Origin: Fluoribacter dumoffii NY 23
Lineage (GTDB): Bacteria; Pseudomonadota; Gammaproteobacteria; Legionellales; Legionellaceae
Direction of reading: 5' to 3'
DNA length: 64,000 nt
Assembly: GCF_000236165.1 (NCBI RefSeq)
Contig: NZ_CM001374.1
Span: 1 to 64,000, forward strand
Below the pieces are notes generated by a model, which saw only the letters and a list, made by a program, of their open reading frames with translations, made no database searches and was not told where the DNA came from. This document shows, piece by piece, positions 1 through 8,311 of the stretch. Position 1 is the first letter of the stretch; each line of letters begins with the position of its first letter. A program made the translations under genes and the position numbers.

Positions 1-113
1 AAATATATAATAAAGATAAAAGTAATTGATTTTTATCTATTTGATCTATTTACATGGTTTTCGATTCGGGTATATTATTGAATAAATCATCAACTTGGCC
101 AAGGATAAAAATA

Positions 114-1112
114 ATGAATAATCTCATCGAACAGCCAAAAAGATCTATATCTGATGTTGCTGAATATCTTGGAATTTCGACACAGGCGGTTCATAAGCAA
201 CTTAAAAGTAAAAATATAACCTGTGAAAAAATAGGCAATAAATCATATATAACTTATTCTAGCGCCAGACAAATTTTCAATTATAGTTTTAAAAAGAAAA
301 AAATTGCTGTCCAGATTGTAAAAGGTGGTACCGGTAAAACAACATCTATATTTAATATTGCAAGTTGCGCCAATACTTATGGAGCAAAGGTATTAGTCAT
401 TGACGCAGATCCACAAGGAAATCTTACCGATGCAAATGGAATAGATGCAGATGAACTACCAGTTTTAATAGATGTAATAAAATCAGAATGTTCAATTGAA
501 GACAGCATTGTAAATCTTGCCGAAGGTTATGATTTAATTCCCAGCAGGATTGAAAATGTCATACTTGATAATGAAATTGTAAATAAAAGACTTCCTCTAG
601 ATAAGCTATATGAAAATATCCTAAAACCTATTCAAGATAGATATGATTTCATTTTTATAGATTGCCCACCAACCATGGGGCAAGCTGTAACAGCCGCAAC
701 TCTGTATGCAGATATTATATTAGCACCTCTTAATCCAGATAAGTTTAGTGCGAAAGGGTTAAAAATCCTTAAACAAGAAGTAGATACACTAAATAGAAGT
801 TACCATAAAAATATCAATTACAAAGTTTATCTAAACAAATTTAGTGGAAAAACAATTTTATCTGATAAAGCAATAGTATCGTTAATCTCTGATCCAGAGT
901 TAGAAGGGAAAGTACTATCAACAACAGTACAATATGCTCAAGAGATACCAAATGTAACTGATGACAACAAAAATGCATTTAGCTCATTAAAAAAATCCAG
1001 TGTGCGTGATGATTTTGATAGTTTAACTCGCGAATTATTACAAATATCACCTATTCAAGTTCTCAAGCAGGAACTAAGCAAATCAACGAATGAAAGTATG
1101 GAAACTGCTTAA
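114..1112 (+). CDS. parA: ParA-family partition ATPase with N-terminal HTH
   Basis: ParA/Soj-type P-loop ATPase expected to move plasmid copies apart together with a DNA-binding partner. The C-terminal two thirds carry the deviant Walker A motif KGGTGKTT, the Walker A' motif DADPQGN and a DCPP Walker B motif. The first ~60 residues look like an HTH (DVAEYLGISTQAVHKQL), as in ParA proteins that autorepress. The reading frame is open from an ATG at 54, but the ATG at 114 has an AAGGA ribosome site just upstream and begins directly before the HTH, so I use 114 (332 aa). It is followed after 19 bp by the next gene, probably in one operon. Family assignment is firm; the plasmid role is inferred. 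Confidence 0.9.
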   Translation: MNNLIEQPKRSISDVAEYLGISTQAVHKQLKSKNITCEKIGNKSYITYSSARQIFNYSFKKKKIAVQIVKGGTGKTTSIFNIASCANTYGAKVLVIDADPQGNLTDANGIDADELPVLIDVIKSECSIEDSIVNLAEGYDLIPSRIENVILDNEIVNKRLPLDKLYENILKPIQDRYDFIFIDCPPTMGQAVTAATLYADIILAPLNPDKFSAKGLKILKQEVDTLNRSYHKNINYKVYLNKFSGKTILSDKAIVSLISDPELEGKVLSTTVQYAQEIPNVTDDNKNAFSSLKKSSVRDDFDSLTRELLQISPIQVLKQELSKSTNESMETA

Positions 1113-1131
1113 GACATAGGGAGCTTGGTTT

Positions 1132-2379
1132 ATGCCAAATTTAGAAGACGTTCTAAAAGAACGCAATAAAAAGAAATTTGTTAAGAAAAGTTATAGACCT
1201 TGGGATTTATCGGGGGATAATACAACCTCTGACCACGCACCTAATAACGCAGATAAAAAACCATCTATTCCCGAACCAAACCGAGAAATGGATGGCTCGT
1301 TTCAATTATTGGAGTTTAGACAAGAAAAGCAAGATTTAGATATTGATTTAGGTAACAATGAGGTAACAAAAGAGAAGCAGCAAGATAACATTAATGTACC
1401 AATAGAAAACAATATAGGTATCAATAAGATAGTACCTCAGGCATCAATTAGATATCAAATAGATAGCACAATAGATGCCACGTCACTATATAATAGAATT
1501 TTACGTTTGACAGGTATTCAAAAAAGCATTTTAAACTTCATTACTGATGTATGTACTGTACGTAATAGTTTAGAGACAGGACCAATAGAAACAATTACTA
1601 TAGCCACCTTGTCTAAAACTACCATTGGTACAGTAAAAACCTCATTGAATAGACTAATAAAAAATGGTCTTGTAATAAGAAATATAGGGAAGAAAGCCCG
1701 CATGGGTTATTTAAATCTAGGTCTAACAAAAGAAGTCTTAGATACAATTCTGGAACAAAGACAGAAATACAACCACATTTCAAACTCAGCGGAGTTTATA
1801 ACTGCCTTTAGATATCAATTAGATAACAATGTTCCTAATAGTAGTAATAATATATTAAAAAATACTACTACTAAAAAAATAGAAATAACAATTCCAGAAG
1901 AATGGCAAAAAATTGATTTTGAGTCATTGAGTCATATTGGATTCTCTAAAACTCAAATTAAACAACTAGTAGAAAGAAACGATCCCGATGTAGTGCAAGA
2001 GTCTATTAACCACTTTGCTTACGGATTAGATAACAATCCCAAGTATAAAAAATATGAAGATCCACTAACCGTGTTAATGGGTGTATTAAGAAAAGGGCAG
2101 GGATGGTTTGAAAAAGATTATCGCTCTCCAAAAGAAATTGCGATGCAACAACTTTTGGAGATGAGAAAAGCTCAAGCGGAAAGACAAAAACAAATTGAAG
2201 AAGAAACATTTAAATGGGCGCTCAATAATTGGCAAGAAAATATGTCGTCAGAAGAGATCGAAAAAATTGCGCCTATCAATAGGAAAAATGGAGATATTAC
2301 GCCCCAGCCAGCAAAACTCAGTTTGTATTTCAAGGAAAATGTTTGGCCCAAATTAAAAAAAGATTTGATACCTAATTAG
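1132..2379 (+). CDS. Winged-helix plasmid replication or partition protein
   Basis: 415-aa protein directly downstream of parA. The N-terminal ~110 residues are polar and probably disordered. Residues ~120-200 read like a winged helix (helix, ATLSKTTIGTVKTSLNRL recognition unit, then KNGLVIRN wing). The C-terminal half is charged and helical with a Gln/Glu-rich stretch near residues 340-360. Position suggests a ParB-like centromere-binding protein or a replication initiator; I see neither a ParB nuclease motif nor a recognisable Rep catalytic motif. Its stop codon lies inside the first of two palindromes that could be its own binding sites. Function is an inference from context. Confidence 0.6.
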   Translation: MPNLEDVLKERNKKKFVKKSYRPWDLSGDNTTSDHAPNNADKKPSIPEPNREMDGSFQLLEFRQEKQDLDIDLGNNEVTKEKQQDNINVPIENNIGINKIVPQASIRYQIDSTIDATSLYNRILRLTGIQKSILNFITDVCTVRNSLETGPIETITIATLSKTTIGTVKTSLNRLIKNGLVIRNIGKKARMGYLNLGLTKEVLDTILEQRQKYNHISNSAEFITAFRYQLDNNVPNSSNNILKNTTTKKIEITIPEEWQKIDFESLSHIGFSKTQIKQLVERNDPDVVQESINHFAYGLDNNPKYKKYEDPLTVLMGVLRKGQGWFEKDYRSPKEIAMQQLLEMRKAQAERQKQIEEETFKWALNNWQENMSSEEIEKIAPINRKNGDITPQPAKLSLYFKENVWPKLKKDLIPN

Positions 2380-2410
2380 ATATCTGAATAGGTACCTAAT
2401 TAGGTACCTA
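2368..2410. repeat. Tandem palindromes: candidate parS, iteron or operator
   Basis: Two copies of a palindrome centred on CCTAATTAG. The distal copy, 2389-2410, is a perfect 22-bp palindrome built from TAGGTACCTAA and its complement. The proximal copy, 2368-2385, is the same motif with a few changes and contains the stop codon of the replication/partition gene. The copies are offset by 23 bp, about two helical turns, so dimers bound to both would lie on one face of the DNA. Placement right after a ParA-ParB-like pair fits a centromere; an operator for the methyltransferase operon is the alternative. Confidence 0.6.
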
Positions 2411-2458
2411 AATGGTTTGTTATTTTATATATAGTTGTGAAAAGGTTTATCCGAAAAA

Positions 2459-3163
2459 ATGATAAAATTTAGTAATGAGCAGGTAAGAAAATATGGACAG
2501 AGTATTATTAGCGGTACTGGATTTCTTGCATTTCGTGATCTAGAACAATTCGCTAGAAATTACAATACAAACTTATATTATGCTCTAGATTTAGGTTGTG
2601 GATCTGGTAGATCAACCAATTTTTTAAGTGCTTTTTGTAAAAAGATAAACGGATGCGATATAGATAAAAATGCTTTACATAATGCGAAAAAGAGCAGCGC
2701 TAAGGATGATTCGTTGTACTTCGAGAACTCATTCGAAAGAAACTCTTTTTTATATGGGAAGTATACTTCAATATTTTCAATTCTTATGTTTTTTCATTTG
2801 TCTACAAAAGACGAGATAAAGGCCGAGTTAGTCCGTTGTTATAATTCTTTGGAAAATTTAGGAAATTTAATTATTGTTAGCGGAACAAAAAATCTTTATA
2901 TGCGTAATTATTTAACAGTTAAAGGTGTAGGAAAAGCTCCTGTAGCTGATGGTGATATTGTTAATATAAAGCTTTTAACAATAGACTGTGAAATTACAGA
3001 TTACTATTGGAGTGAAAATTGTATTATCGATATAGCAGAAACAGTAGGATTTAAGCACTTAGGAACACATTTACCTCTTGGATATAAAAAAGATCAAATA
3101 GATTACATTGATGAAGTCAATTTTGCCCCTTATTATTATATTGCTTTAAGAAAAAATGCATAA
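2459..3163 (+). CDS. Class I SAM-dependent methyltransferase
   Basis: 234-aa protein with the SAM-binding motif I LDLGCGSGRS at residues ~42-51, an acidic end of strand beta-2 (GCDID), and a motif IV region (FSILMFFHLS). This is the Rossmann fold of the Methyltransf_11/25 group. Nothing in the sequence tells the substrate: there is no DPPY or PC motif as in DNA methylases. The stop overlaps the start of the transporter gene by 8 bp, so the two are almost certainly co-translated and probably act on the same compound. The DNA is AT-rich compared with the tra genes. Confidence 0.8.
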   Translation: MIKFSNEQVRKYGQSIISGTGFLAFRDLEQFARNYNTNLYYALDLGCGSGRSTNFLSAFCKKINGCDIDKNALHNAKKSSAKDDSLYFENSFERNSFLYGKYTSIFSILMFFHLSTKDEIKAELVRCYNSLENLGNLIIVSGTKNLYMRNYLTVKGVGKAPVADGDIVNIKLLTIDCEITDYYWSENCIIDIAETVGFKHLGTHLPLGYKKDQIDYIDEVNFAPYYYIALRKNA

Positions 3164-4094
3164 ATATAAATTAAATATTGATTTTCAGAATAATAATCTG
3201 CTCTACAGTCCAATAGATGGTGGGCATAAGAAACCATCGAAATTGAAATTTGAGGATCTGGTAGAAGATCCTGATTTCATGAATAATTTTTCTGGAAAAG
3301 ATGGATATCTTATCGGAACAGTTATTGCTTCTAAATCCTTAAACAAATTAAGCGTTGCCAGCTCATTGCCAAGATATAATTACTTGGTTTTAATAGCAAT
3401 TTTATTTGTTACTATAATTTTGCTAAGCAATGTTCTTTCAACAAAATTAATTAGTGTTGGAGGTTTTACAATAACAGGAGCAATGCTTCTATATCCATTT
3501 AGCTATATTTTTGATTATATAATAACCGATATTTATGGATATCAAAATGCAAGAAGAATTTTACTATCTTGTTTAGTGGCATTGATCTTGTTTGATATTT
3601 GCATCTATTTGGTAATAATTTTACCTCCCTCACCATTTTGGACATTTCAACCGGAGTTTGAAACAGTATTTTCCAGAATGCTTAGAACATATGTGGCTTC
3701 AACAATAGCATTCTCAGTTTCATTTTTCATCTCGTCTTATATCTTTCAGAAGCTAAAAGTAAAGAATAAAGGTAGGTCATTATTTAAAAGAATATTTCAA
3801 TCACTACTCATCTCAGAAATATCTGATACCTCATTATTTTGTTTTTTATCATTTTATGGAGTATGGCCTGTAGAATACATGATGAAATTTATTTTGGTTT
3901 CATATTTTACAAAAATTACATACGAGATTGTTGTGTATTCAATTATCACTAAGCCTTTAATAATGATTATTAAAAACGAAGAAAAAAGCGATATTATTGA
4001 TTGGAATACAGATTTCTCTCCAATTAAATGGGAAGTAAATTATGATGAATCAAACAATGTATATTCTAGGCATGATGTAAATTTAGTAAGTTAA
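3156..4094 (+). CDS. VUT/YhhQ-family transporter, queuosine-precursor type
   Basis: Integral inner-membrane protein with about six hydrophobic segments after a ~70-residue cytoplasmic N-terminal extension. The segment FDYIITDIYGYQNARR matches the hallmark of the VUT (DUF165, YhhQ) family, whose characterised member imports queuosine precursors such as preQ0/preQ1. Typical members are ~220 aa; this one is 312 aa because of the N-terminal tail and a charged C-terminal tail. It overlaps the methyltransferase upstream by 8 bp and is convergent with the repressor gene, overlapping it by 29 bp. Substrate is inferred from family only. Confidence 0.75.
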   Translation: MHKYKLNIDFQNNNLLYSPIDGGHKKPSKLKFEDLVEDPDFMNNFSGKDGYLIGTVIASKSLNKLSVASSLPRYNYLVLIAILFVTIILLSNVLSTKLISVGGFTITGAMLLYPFSYIFDYIITDIYGYQNARRILLSCLVALILFDICIYLVIILPPSPFWTFQPEFETVFSRMLRTYVASTIAFSVSFFISSYIFQKLKVKNKGRSLFKRIFQSLLISEISDTSLFCFLSFYGVWPVEYMMKFILVSYFTKITYEIVVYSIITKPLIMIIKNEEKSDIIDWNTDFSPIKWEVNYDESNNVYSRHDVNLVS

Positions 4095-4758
4095 TAGAAT
4101 TTATAAGTTTAGAAACAGCATTTATATTAAATTTTTCCAAAATGGAAACTACAATATTTTTATCTTTAATATATTTGCTTTCTATATTTATAACTTTTCC
4201 AACGAGAATAACGTTATTTATTTCCATTTTTTTTAGAAGGTTATCAATCGGTTTAATACTTCCTTGATGTATAGTTCCTATCATATATTTTTTATTAAAC
4301 AAAAAAAGAATAGTATCTCCATCCTGATGTGTTAATGGGTCATCTATAGATGCAATAACGATACTATCGTTGTTCAATATTTTACAATCAAAATTTTTAT
4401 CCACTTTAAAACCGATGGTATTAAGGTTCCAATTATTGCTATTCTCTATAAAACCCAATATTTTTGTTTCTTGTGTTTCTACTAAATTACTCGTGCTTAT
4501 TACAGCAATATAATTTGAATCTCTAATATCTTCTTGTGGAGTGTAAAAATCTTCTATTTTAGCTTCTAAAGCATTAGCTATTAAAATTGCATGATACAAA
4601 GAAGGGCTTACTTGTCCGTTTTTAATTCTATTAATTGCCGATTGACTGATTTGAGTTATTTTACTTAATTCATTTTCACTAATGGAGCTGGTAGCCATTA
4701 ACTGCCGCATATTAAACGAAAATTTTTTCTTTAGTTGTTCTTCAGAAATAATAGACAT
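4066..4758 (-). CDS. CI/LexA-like repressor with non-catalytic S24 domain
   Basis: Residues ~15-65 form an XRE-type HTH (ITQISQSAINRIKNGQ). The C-terminal half follows the LexA/CI S24 peptidase fold: GFKVDKNF aligns with the usual FRVEGDSM, and DSIVIA and DGDTILFLF match the next strands. In this alignment the catalytic Ser is replaced by Phe and the catalytic Lys by Gly, so RecA-stimulated self-cleavage is not expected. The gene is divergent from the transfer region and has a double operator 8-42 bp upstream of its ATG, so autoregulation is likely. It may correspond to the LvrR-type repressor of Legionella conjugative elements; that is an inference from position. Confidence 0.8.
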   Translation of the reverse strand: MSIISEEQLKKKFSFNMRQLMATSSISENELSKITQISQSAINRIKNGQVSPSLYHAILIANALEAKIEDFYTPQEDIRDSNYIAVISTSNLVETQETKILGFIENSNNWNLNTIGFKVDKNFDCKILNNDSIVIASIDDPLTHQDGDTILFLFNKKYMIGTIHQGSIKPIDNLLKKMEINNVILVGKVINIESKYIKDKNIVVSILEKFNINAVSKLINSINLLNLHHA

Positions 4759-4766
4759 AATTTTTA

Positions 4767-4800
4767 TTTACCCTTTACAGGGTACCCCATAAAGGGTAAA
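4767..4800. promoter_or_regulatory. Double operator upstream of CI-like repressor
   Basis: 34-bp near-perfect palindrome made of two copies of TACCC-N6-GGGTA: 4769-4784 (spacer TTTACA) and 4783-4798 (spacer CATAAA), sharing the central TA. It ends 8 bp from the repressor ATG (minus strand) and faces the divergent genes starting at 4911. A third partial copy, TTTACAGGG at 4894-4902, overlaps the ribosome-binding site of the gene at 4911. Binding by the adjacent HTH repressor is inferred from symmetry and position. Confidence 0.75.
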
Positions 4801-4910
4801 ATAATTTCGATGATACTTTAGTTTACATCAAACGCTTAATAATTGGCTATTCATAGATATGTTTTGTGAATAAACATTATCAAAATCATGTTTTTTACAG
4901 GGAGTAAAAA

Positions 4911-5153
4911 TTGGATTCGGAAATCAATAATAAAAAGTATCCAAAAGTTTATATTTCTTTCCAACTTTCAGAACAGGCTAACAAACTTTTATCTGAATCT
5001 TGTATGAGATCTGGAAGAAAAAAGCTTCCAGAAGCGGCATTACGTCTTGAAGATCACCTCATACGATACCGCTCTATCTCCGAATTAAATCAAACAATCC
5101 CAAACCAATCAGAAGCAATGGACGCAGATCATGGCAGTACTTCGAATTCATAA
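4911..5153 (+). CDS. Small regulatory-type protein, TTG start
   Basis: 80-aa protein starting with TTG, supported by a strong GGAG ribosome site 6-7 bases upstream inside the sequence ACAGGGAGT. The central segment (KVYISFQLSEQANKLLSESCMRSGRKKLPEAALRLEDHL) looks like a ribbon-helix-helix or similar small DNA-binding or accessory fold, but I cannot name the family. Its 3' end overlaps the next gene by 23 bp. The first gene right of the CI-like operator, it may correspond to LvrA or a similar early gene of Legionella elements; this is positional only. Confidence 0.6.
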   Translation: MDSEINNKKYPKVYISFQLSEQANKLLSESCMRSGRKKLPEAALRLEDHLIRYRSISELNQTIPNQSEAMDADHGSTSNS

Positions 5154-6222
5154 AAAACAACAAAACTTTGTAATTCTCGATAAGACGTGTCTGAATGATG
5201 ACTCCTTATCATGGGGGGCTAAAGGACTACATGCCTATCTGATGTCATTACCTGATGATTGGAAGGTGCGGGTTTCTGATTTAAGAGAAAGGGCTACAAA
5301 TGGAAGGGATGCAGTTCGAGGATTCCTTGGCGAATTAGAACAAGCCGGCTATATTCAAAAATCTGCTTGCCGAGATGATGCAAGTGGTCGTTTTGGTGGG
5401 ATTGAGTACTTTGTTTTAGAAATTCCAGAGCGCCAAAATCCCGGTAGAATCCCAGAGCCTGAAAAGCCGTCTTCGGTAAAAAATGAGCAAACAACACCGA
5501 GCCCTGAAAACCCGTCTCCGGTAAGCCCGGCGACTGGCAATCCGACGCCGGAAAATCCGACACTAATAAATATTAATAGAATAAGTAATAAGAAACTAAA
5601 TAATAAAACAGCAGCAGCAAGCAATAGTGCTCCGGGTAAAGCATCGACTATTCACGCTCAACCACAAGCTGCTGCTGTTCTTTTTTCTCAATCATCAAAT
5701 CATGAAGAAAAACCATTTGCTAAAGTCGTTAAAGAACAACCTCCAGTTGACCGCTTATCGCAAGAGGATGCATTGATTGGCACTGAACTTACTCAAGCCC
5801 AGAAACACCGTGTAACCTGCCTGGTTAAAAGCCTCAATTTTTCGCAAAAAGAAGATTTAAGTGCAGAGATTGAATTTTGTTTGCTTAATCCCAAGCATTT
5901 CACTGCCTGTGGTAATGACTTTAGTCGAAAACTCAATGCCATTCGTGGGGTCATTTTGAGGGGAGGTTGGCAAACACCTGCGGGTATGCTGCGCGACGTT
6001 TCCACAACGAAAAAATCAAACACTTCAATTGTGAAGCAACTTGAAAATGAACTTAAGGAGGCACATGCCGAAGTCAGTCATTTTCAAAAGTTGCTTACAA
6101 CTGCCAGGGAACATACACGAGCCCATTTTGAAACGATTATTAACCAGGCTAAAAACAAAATTCATGACATTGAAGCACAGTTAAGACAAGTGATGTCTTC
6201 ACAACAAGAGGCACCCTGTTGA
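5131..6222 (+). CDS. Replication-initiator-like HTH protein ahead of tra operon
   Basis: 363 aa. Residues ~1-90 form a helix-turn-helix domain of the type found in phage and plasmid replication or regulatory proteins (LDKTCLNDDSLSWGAKGLHAYL, then an LRERATNGRDAVRGFLGEL recognition unit and a GYIQK wing). Residues ~100-150 are a Pro/Asn-rich linker with repeated NP(T/S)PEN-like units. The C-terminal part is charged, ending in a coiled coil (~305-350). The stop overlaps the open frame leading into traT, so it is at the head of the transfer operon and may regulate it. I see no catalytic motif. Possibly LvrB-like; uncertain. Confidence 0.65.
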   Translation: MAVLRIHKKQQNFVILDKTCLNDDSLSWGAKGLHAYLMSLPDDWKVRVSDLRERATNGRDAVRGFLGELEQAGYIQKSACRDDASGRFGGIEYFVLEIPERQNPGRIPEPEKPSSVKNEQTTPSPENPSPVSPATGNPTPENPTLININRISNKKLNNKTAAASNSAPGKASTIHAQPQAAAVLFSQSSNHEEKPFAKVVKEQPPVDRLSQEDALIGTELTQAQKHRVTCLVKSLNFSQKEDLSAEIEFCLLNPKHFTACGNDFSRKLNAIRGVILRGGWQTPAGMLRDVSTTKKSNTSIVKQLENELKEAHAEVSHFQKLLTTAREHTRAHFETIINQAKNKIHDIEAQLRQVMSSQQEAPC

Positions 6223-6272
6223 GAACCTCTGGGGTGATTCGGGTACAGAAAAGAAAAAAGATAAGGAATAGC

Positions 6273-7016
6273 ATGAAAAAAAACAGCAGAAAGTTATTCA
6301 AAGTGTTCGCAGTAAGTTCCGCAGCAGTGATAACAGGTTGTGCTGCAACACAAACAGCATTAGAGCATAGGTCACTGCAAGTCAGTACGAAGCAAAGTGA
6401 GACTATCTTTTTAGATCCTGTTTCTAAAGCGCAGAAAACAGTGTATGTGTCAGTGAAAAACACATCAGATGAAGAAATCAATATCGCGCCACAATTAAAA
6501 ACAACCTTGATGAAACATGACTACACGGTAGTCAATAATCCAGGTTCGGCGCACTACCTATTGCAAGCTAATGTGCTCAAAGTGGGTAAGATGAGTGTTG
6601 CTGCAAGTCAATCTGCACTTGGTGGCGGCTATGGTTCAGTGATTGCAGGTGCTGTGGCAGGAACAGCTGCGGGAAGCTTAACCCACACAGGGACGGGAAT
6701 GATTGCTGGGGGTCTTGCGGGTGGTCTTGTGGGTTTGGCTGCGGACTCGTTAGTGAAAGACGTCAATTACACCATGATCACTGACATTCAAATCAGCGAG
6801 AAAGTAGGGAAGGGGGTTAAGGTAAACGAACACTTCCAATCACGTTTAAAAAATGGAAATAGCACAATGACCTCTCAAACCTATTCGCGCAACACGCAAT
6901 ATCAGCGTTATAGAACACGTGTCGTTTCCAATGCAGACAAGGTCAATTTGAAGTTTGCCGATGCCAGGGGGGCATTAGAACAAGGATTAGTTAAAGTCAT
7001 TTCGGGAATATTCTAA
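6273..7016 (+). CDS. traT: TraT-like outer-membrane lipoprotein
   Basis: TraT family: outer-membrane lipoprotein of F-like plasmids giving surface exclusion and serum resistance. The N-terminus is a lipoprotein signal ending in VITGC at Cys-23. The body has the TraT features LRSLQVSTKQSETIF-like start, the Gly/Ala-rich hydrophobic stretch GGGYGSVIAGAVAGTAAG and the VNYTMITDIQI strand. The frame is open from 6219, but the ATG at 6273 has an AAGGA site and begins the signal peptide, giving 247 aa, near the F-plasmid length. In F, traT lies between traG and traD; here it leads the operon, a rearranged position. Confidence 0.88.
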   Translation: MKKNSRKLFKVFAVSSAAVITGCAATQTALEHRSLQVSTKQSETIFLDPVSKAQKTVYVSVKNTSDEEINIAPQLKTTLMKHDYTVVNNPGSAHYLLQANVLKVGKMSVAASQSALGGGYGSVIAGAVAGTAAGSLTHTGTGMIAGGLAGGLVGLAADSLVKDVNYTMITDIQISEKVGKGVKVNEHFQSRLKNGNSTMTSQTYSRNTQYQRYRTRVVSNADKVNLKFADARGALEQGLVKVISGIF

Positions 7017-7133
7017 TGACCCACCCAATCTAAACGACGATTTAATTCGCAAAACTTATAACTTTAATTGGTGTTAAAAATTAGGCCATCCAAGTGCTTA
7101 AGGGATTTGTACAACCTAAAAACGGAGAAAACA

Positions 7134-7421
7134 ATGAAAGTAGGTAAAAAAAGATTCAGTTTGATGAACAGAGTAAGCTCAGCTCTTGTCGTTTTTTTGC
7201 TGTCAAAAAACGTACTGGCAAATGATTTATTGGCAAAAGCTTTGGAAGGGGATGTCAAAGATTCATTAGGAAGTGGCTCCATGTTTTGGAAAGTTTTTAT
7301 TTTAGTAGACATCATTTTAGCCACCGCCATGGCTGTGAAGAGTAAAAATCCTATGGTGTTTGTTGGAGTAACTGCTGTTGCTTTTATTCCAGCCTTTTTA
7401 CTTAAAACGTTTGTATTTTGA
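7134..7421 (+). CDS. traA: TraA-like F-type propilin
   Basis: 95-aa propilin. Long signal region with a hydrophobic core (ALVVFLLSKNVLA) and a plausible cleavage after VLA, leaving a ~65-residue mature pilin with two hydrophobic helices (FWKVFILVDIILATAMAV and MVFVGVTAVAFIPAFLL) separated by a basic loop, the classic TraA architecture. Start at 7134 is chosen because of GGAG ten bases upstream and because the extra 22 residues from 7068 are not signal-like. It is followed at 14 bp by traL. No TraQ chaperone or TraX acetylase gene was found nearby. Confidence 0.85.
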   Translation: MKVGKKRFSLMNRVSSALVVFLLSKNVLANDLLAKALEGDVKDSLGSGSMFWKVFILVDIILATAMAVKSKNPMVFVGVTAVAFIPAFLLKTFVF

Positions 7422-7434
7422 GAGGAAGGGAAGA

Positions 7435-7731
7435 ATGAGCAACATGAACTATCAATTCTTAAACCATATTGATGCGCCTAAGAGAATCTTAACGTTAACC
7501 ATGGACGAACTGGTGGTGGCAGGTATTGGTTTTATGTTGCTCATCATCTCGAATCAAAAAATATTGGTTTCTCTATTTGGATTAAGTTTGTTAAGTGGGT
7601 TGCGGTATTTGAAGAAAGGGGAGGGTCCCAAAGCCCTCTTAGTGTTGGCTTACTGGTCTTTGCCAAGCATGGTTACCCAGTTTTTTCTGCCCAAACTCCC
7701 TTTATCCCACCAACGTGTGTATGTGGCTTAA
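7435..7731 (+). CDS. traL: TraL pilus assembly protein
   Basis: 98-aa inner-membrane protein of the TraL family, needed for F-pilus assembly at the base of the secretion channel. The N-terminal motif (FLNHIDAPKRILTLTMDEL) followed by two close hydrophobic segments is typical; F TraL is 91 aa. The ATG at 7435 has a GAGGAAG site; the frame upstream of it overlaps traA and is not used. It lies between traA and traE exactly as in F. Confidence 0.9.
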   Translation: MSNMNYQFLNHIDAPKRILTLTMDELVVAGIGFMLLIISNQKILVSLFGLSLLSGLRYLKKGEGPKALLVLAYWSLPSMVTQFFLPKLPLSHQRVYVA

Positions 7732-7741
7732 GGAGAAAAAA

Positions 7742-8311
7742 ATGGATTTTAAAAGTTATCAAAGCCGCCTAAGCCAACTCTCTGCACGATTTAACTTAAT
7801 GGTGGTTCTGGTGTTTGGTCTTTTAGTTTCTAATGTCTTGTTGTCCTGCTTTCTTAATAAGGCCTGGAACCATCATACCATCGAAGTAACGCCATTTTCT
7901 GGAAATCCGGGTTATTTTAAATCAGCAACCCGTGTCGACGGCCATTACCTAAGTCTGATGGCAGAAAATTTCGTTAATGAGCGTTTAAATGTGACGCCTG
8001 AAACGGTTGATGCCAACCACAAGCGCTTACTGTCTTTTGTGAACCATCAAAAGTACACCCAGATACTTAGGCTTTTAACGAATGAGGCGAAAGTCATTAA
8101 AGCCAAAAAGATGTCTTCTACGTTTGATATCACCGAAATTAAAACGAACCCCAATCAACTTACCGCTGTTGTTTCTGGGGTATTGAAACGCTATGTGGGG
8201 CTTCAATCGCTAAGCGATGAACGTAAAACCTACCTCTTGCAGTTTCAATATAAAGACAGTCGCTTATCCATCATTAAGTTTTCGCCTTTTAAGGATTTCA
8301 ATCATGCGTAA
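7742..8311 (+). CDS. traE: TraE conjugal transfer protein (VirB8-like)
   Basis: 189-aa bitopic inner-membrane protein, the F-type counterpart of VirB8. One transmembrane helix (LMVVLVFGLLVSNVLLSCFL, residues ~18-37) and a periplasmic domain with the FVNERLNVTPETVDANH segment seen in TraE proteins. Length matches F TraE (188 aa). The AAGGAG site before 7742 decides the start. The stop overlaps traK by 8 bp. Confidence 0.92.
   Translation: MDFKSYQSRLSQLSARFNLMVVLVFGLLVSNVLLSCFLNKAWNHHTIEVTPFSGNPGYFKSATRVDGHYLSLMAENFVNERLNVTPETVDANHKRLLSFVNHQKYTQILRLLTNEAKVIKAKKMSSTFDITEIKTNPNQLTAVVSGVLKRYVGLQSLSDERKTYLLQFQYKDSRLSIIKFSPFKDFNHA

Noticed and set aside
6219-7421. CsrA-like (LvrC-type) gene expected near LvrR/LvrA/LvrB-like genes
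   Set aside because: No frame between the regulators and traA resembles CsrA, so only a partial similarity to that regulatory cluster can be claimed.
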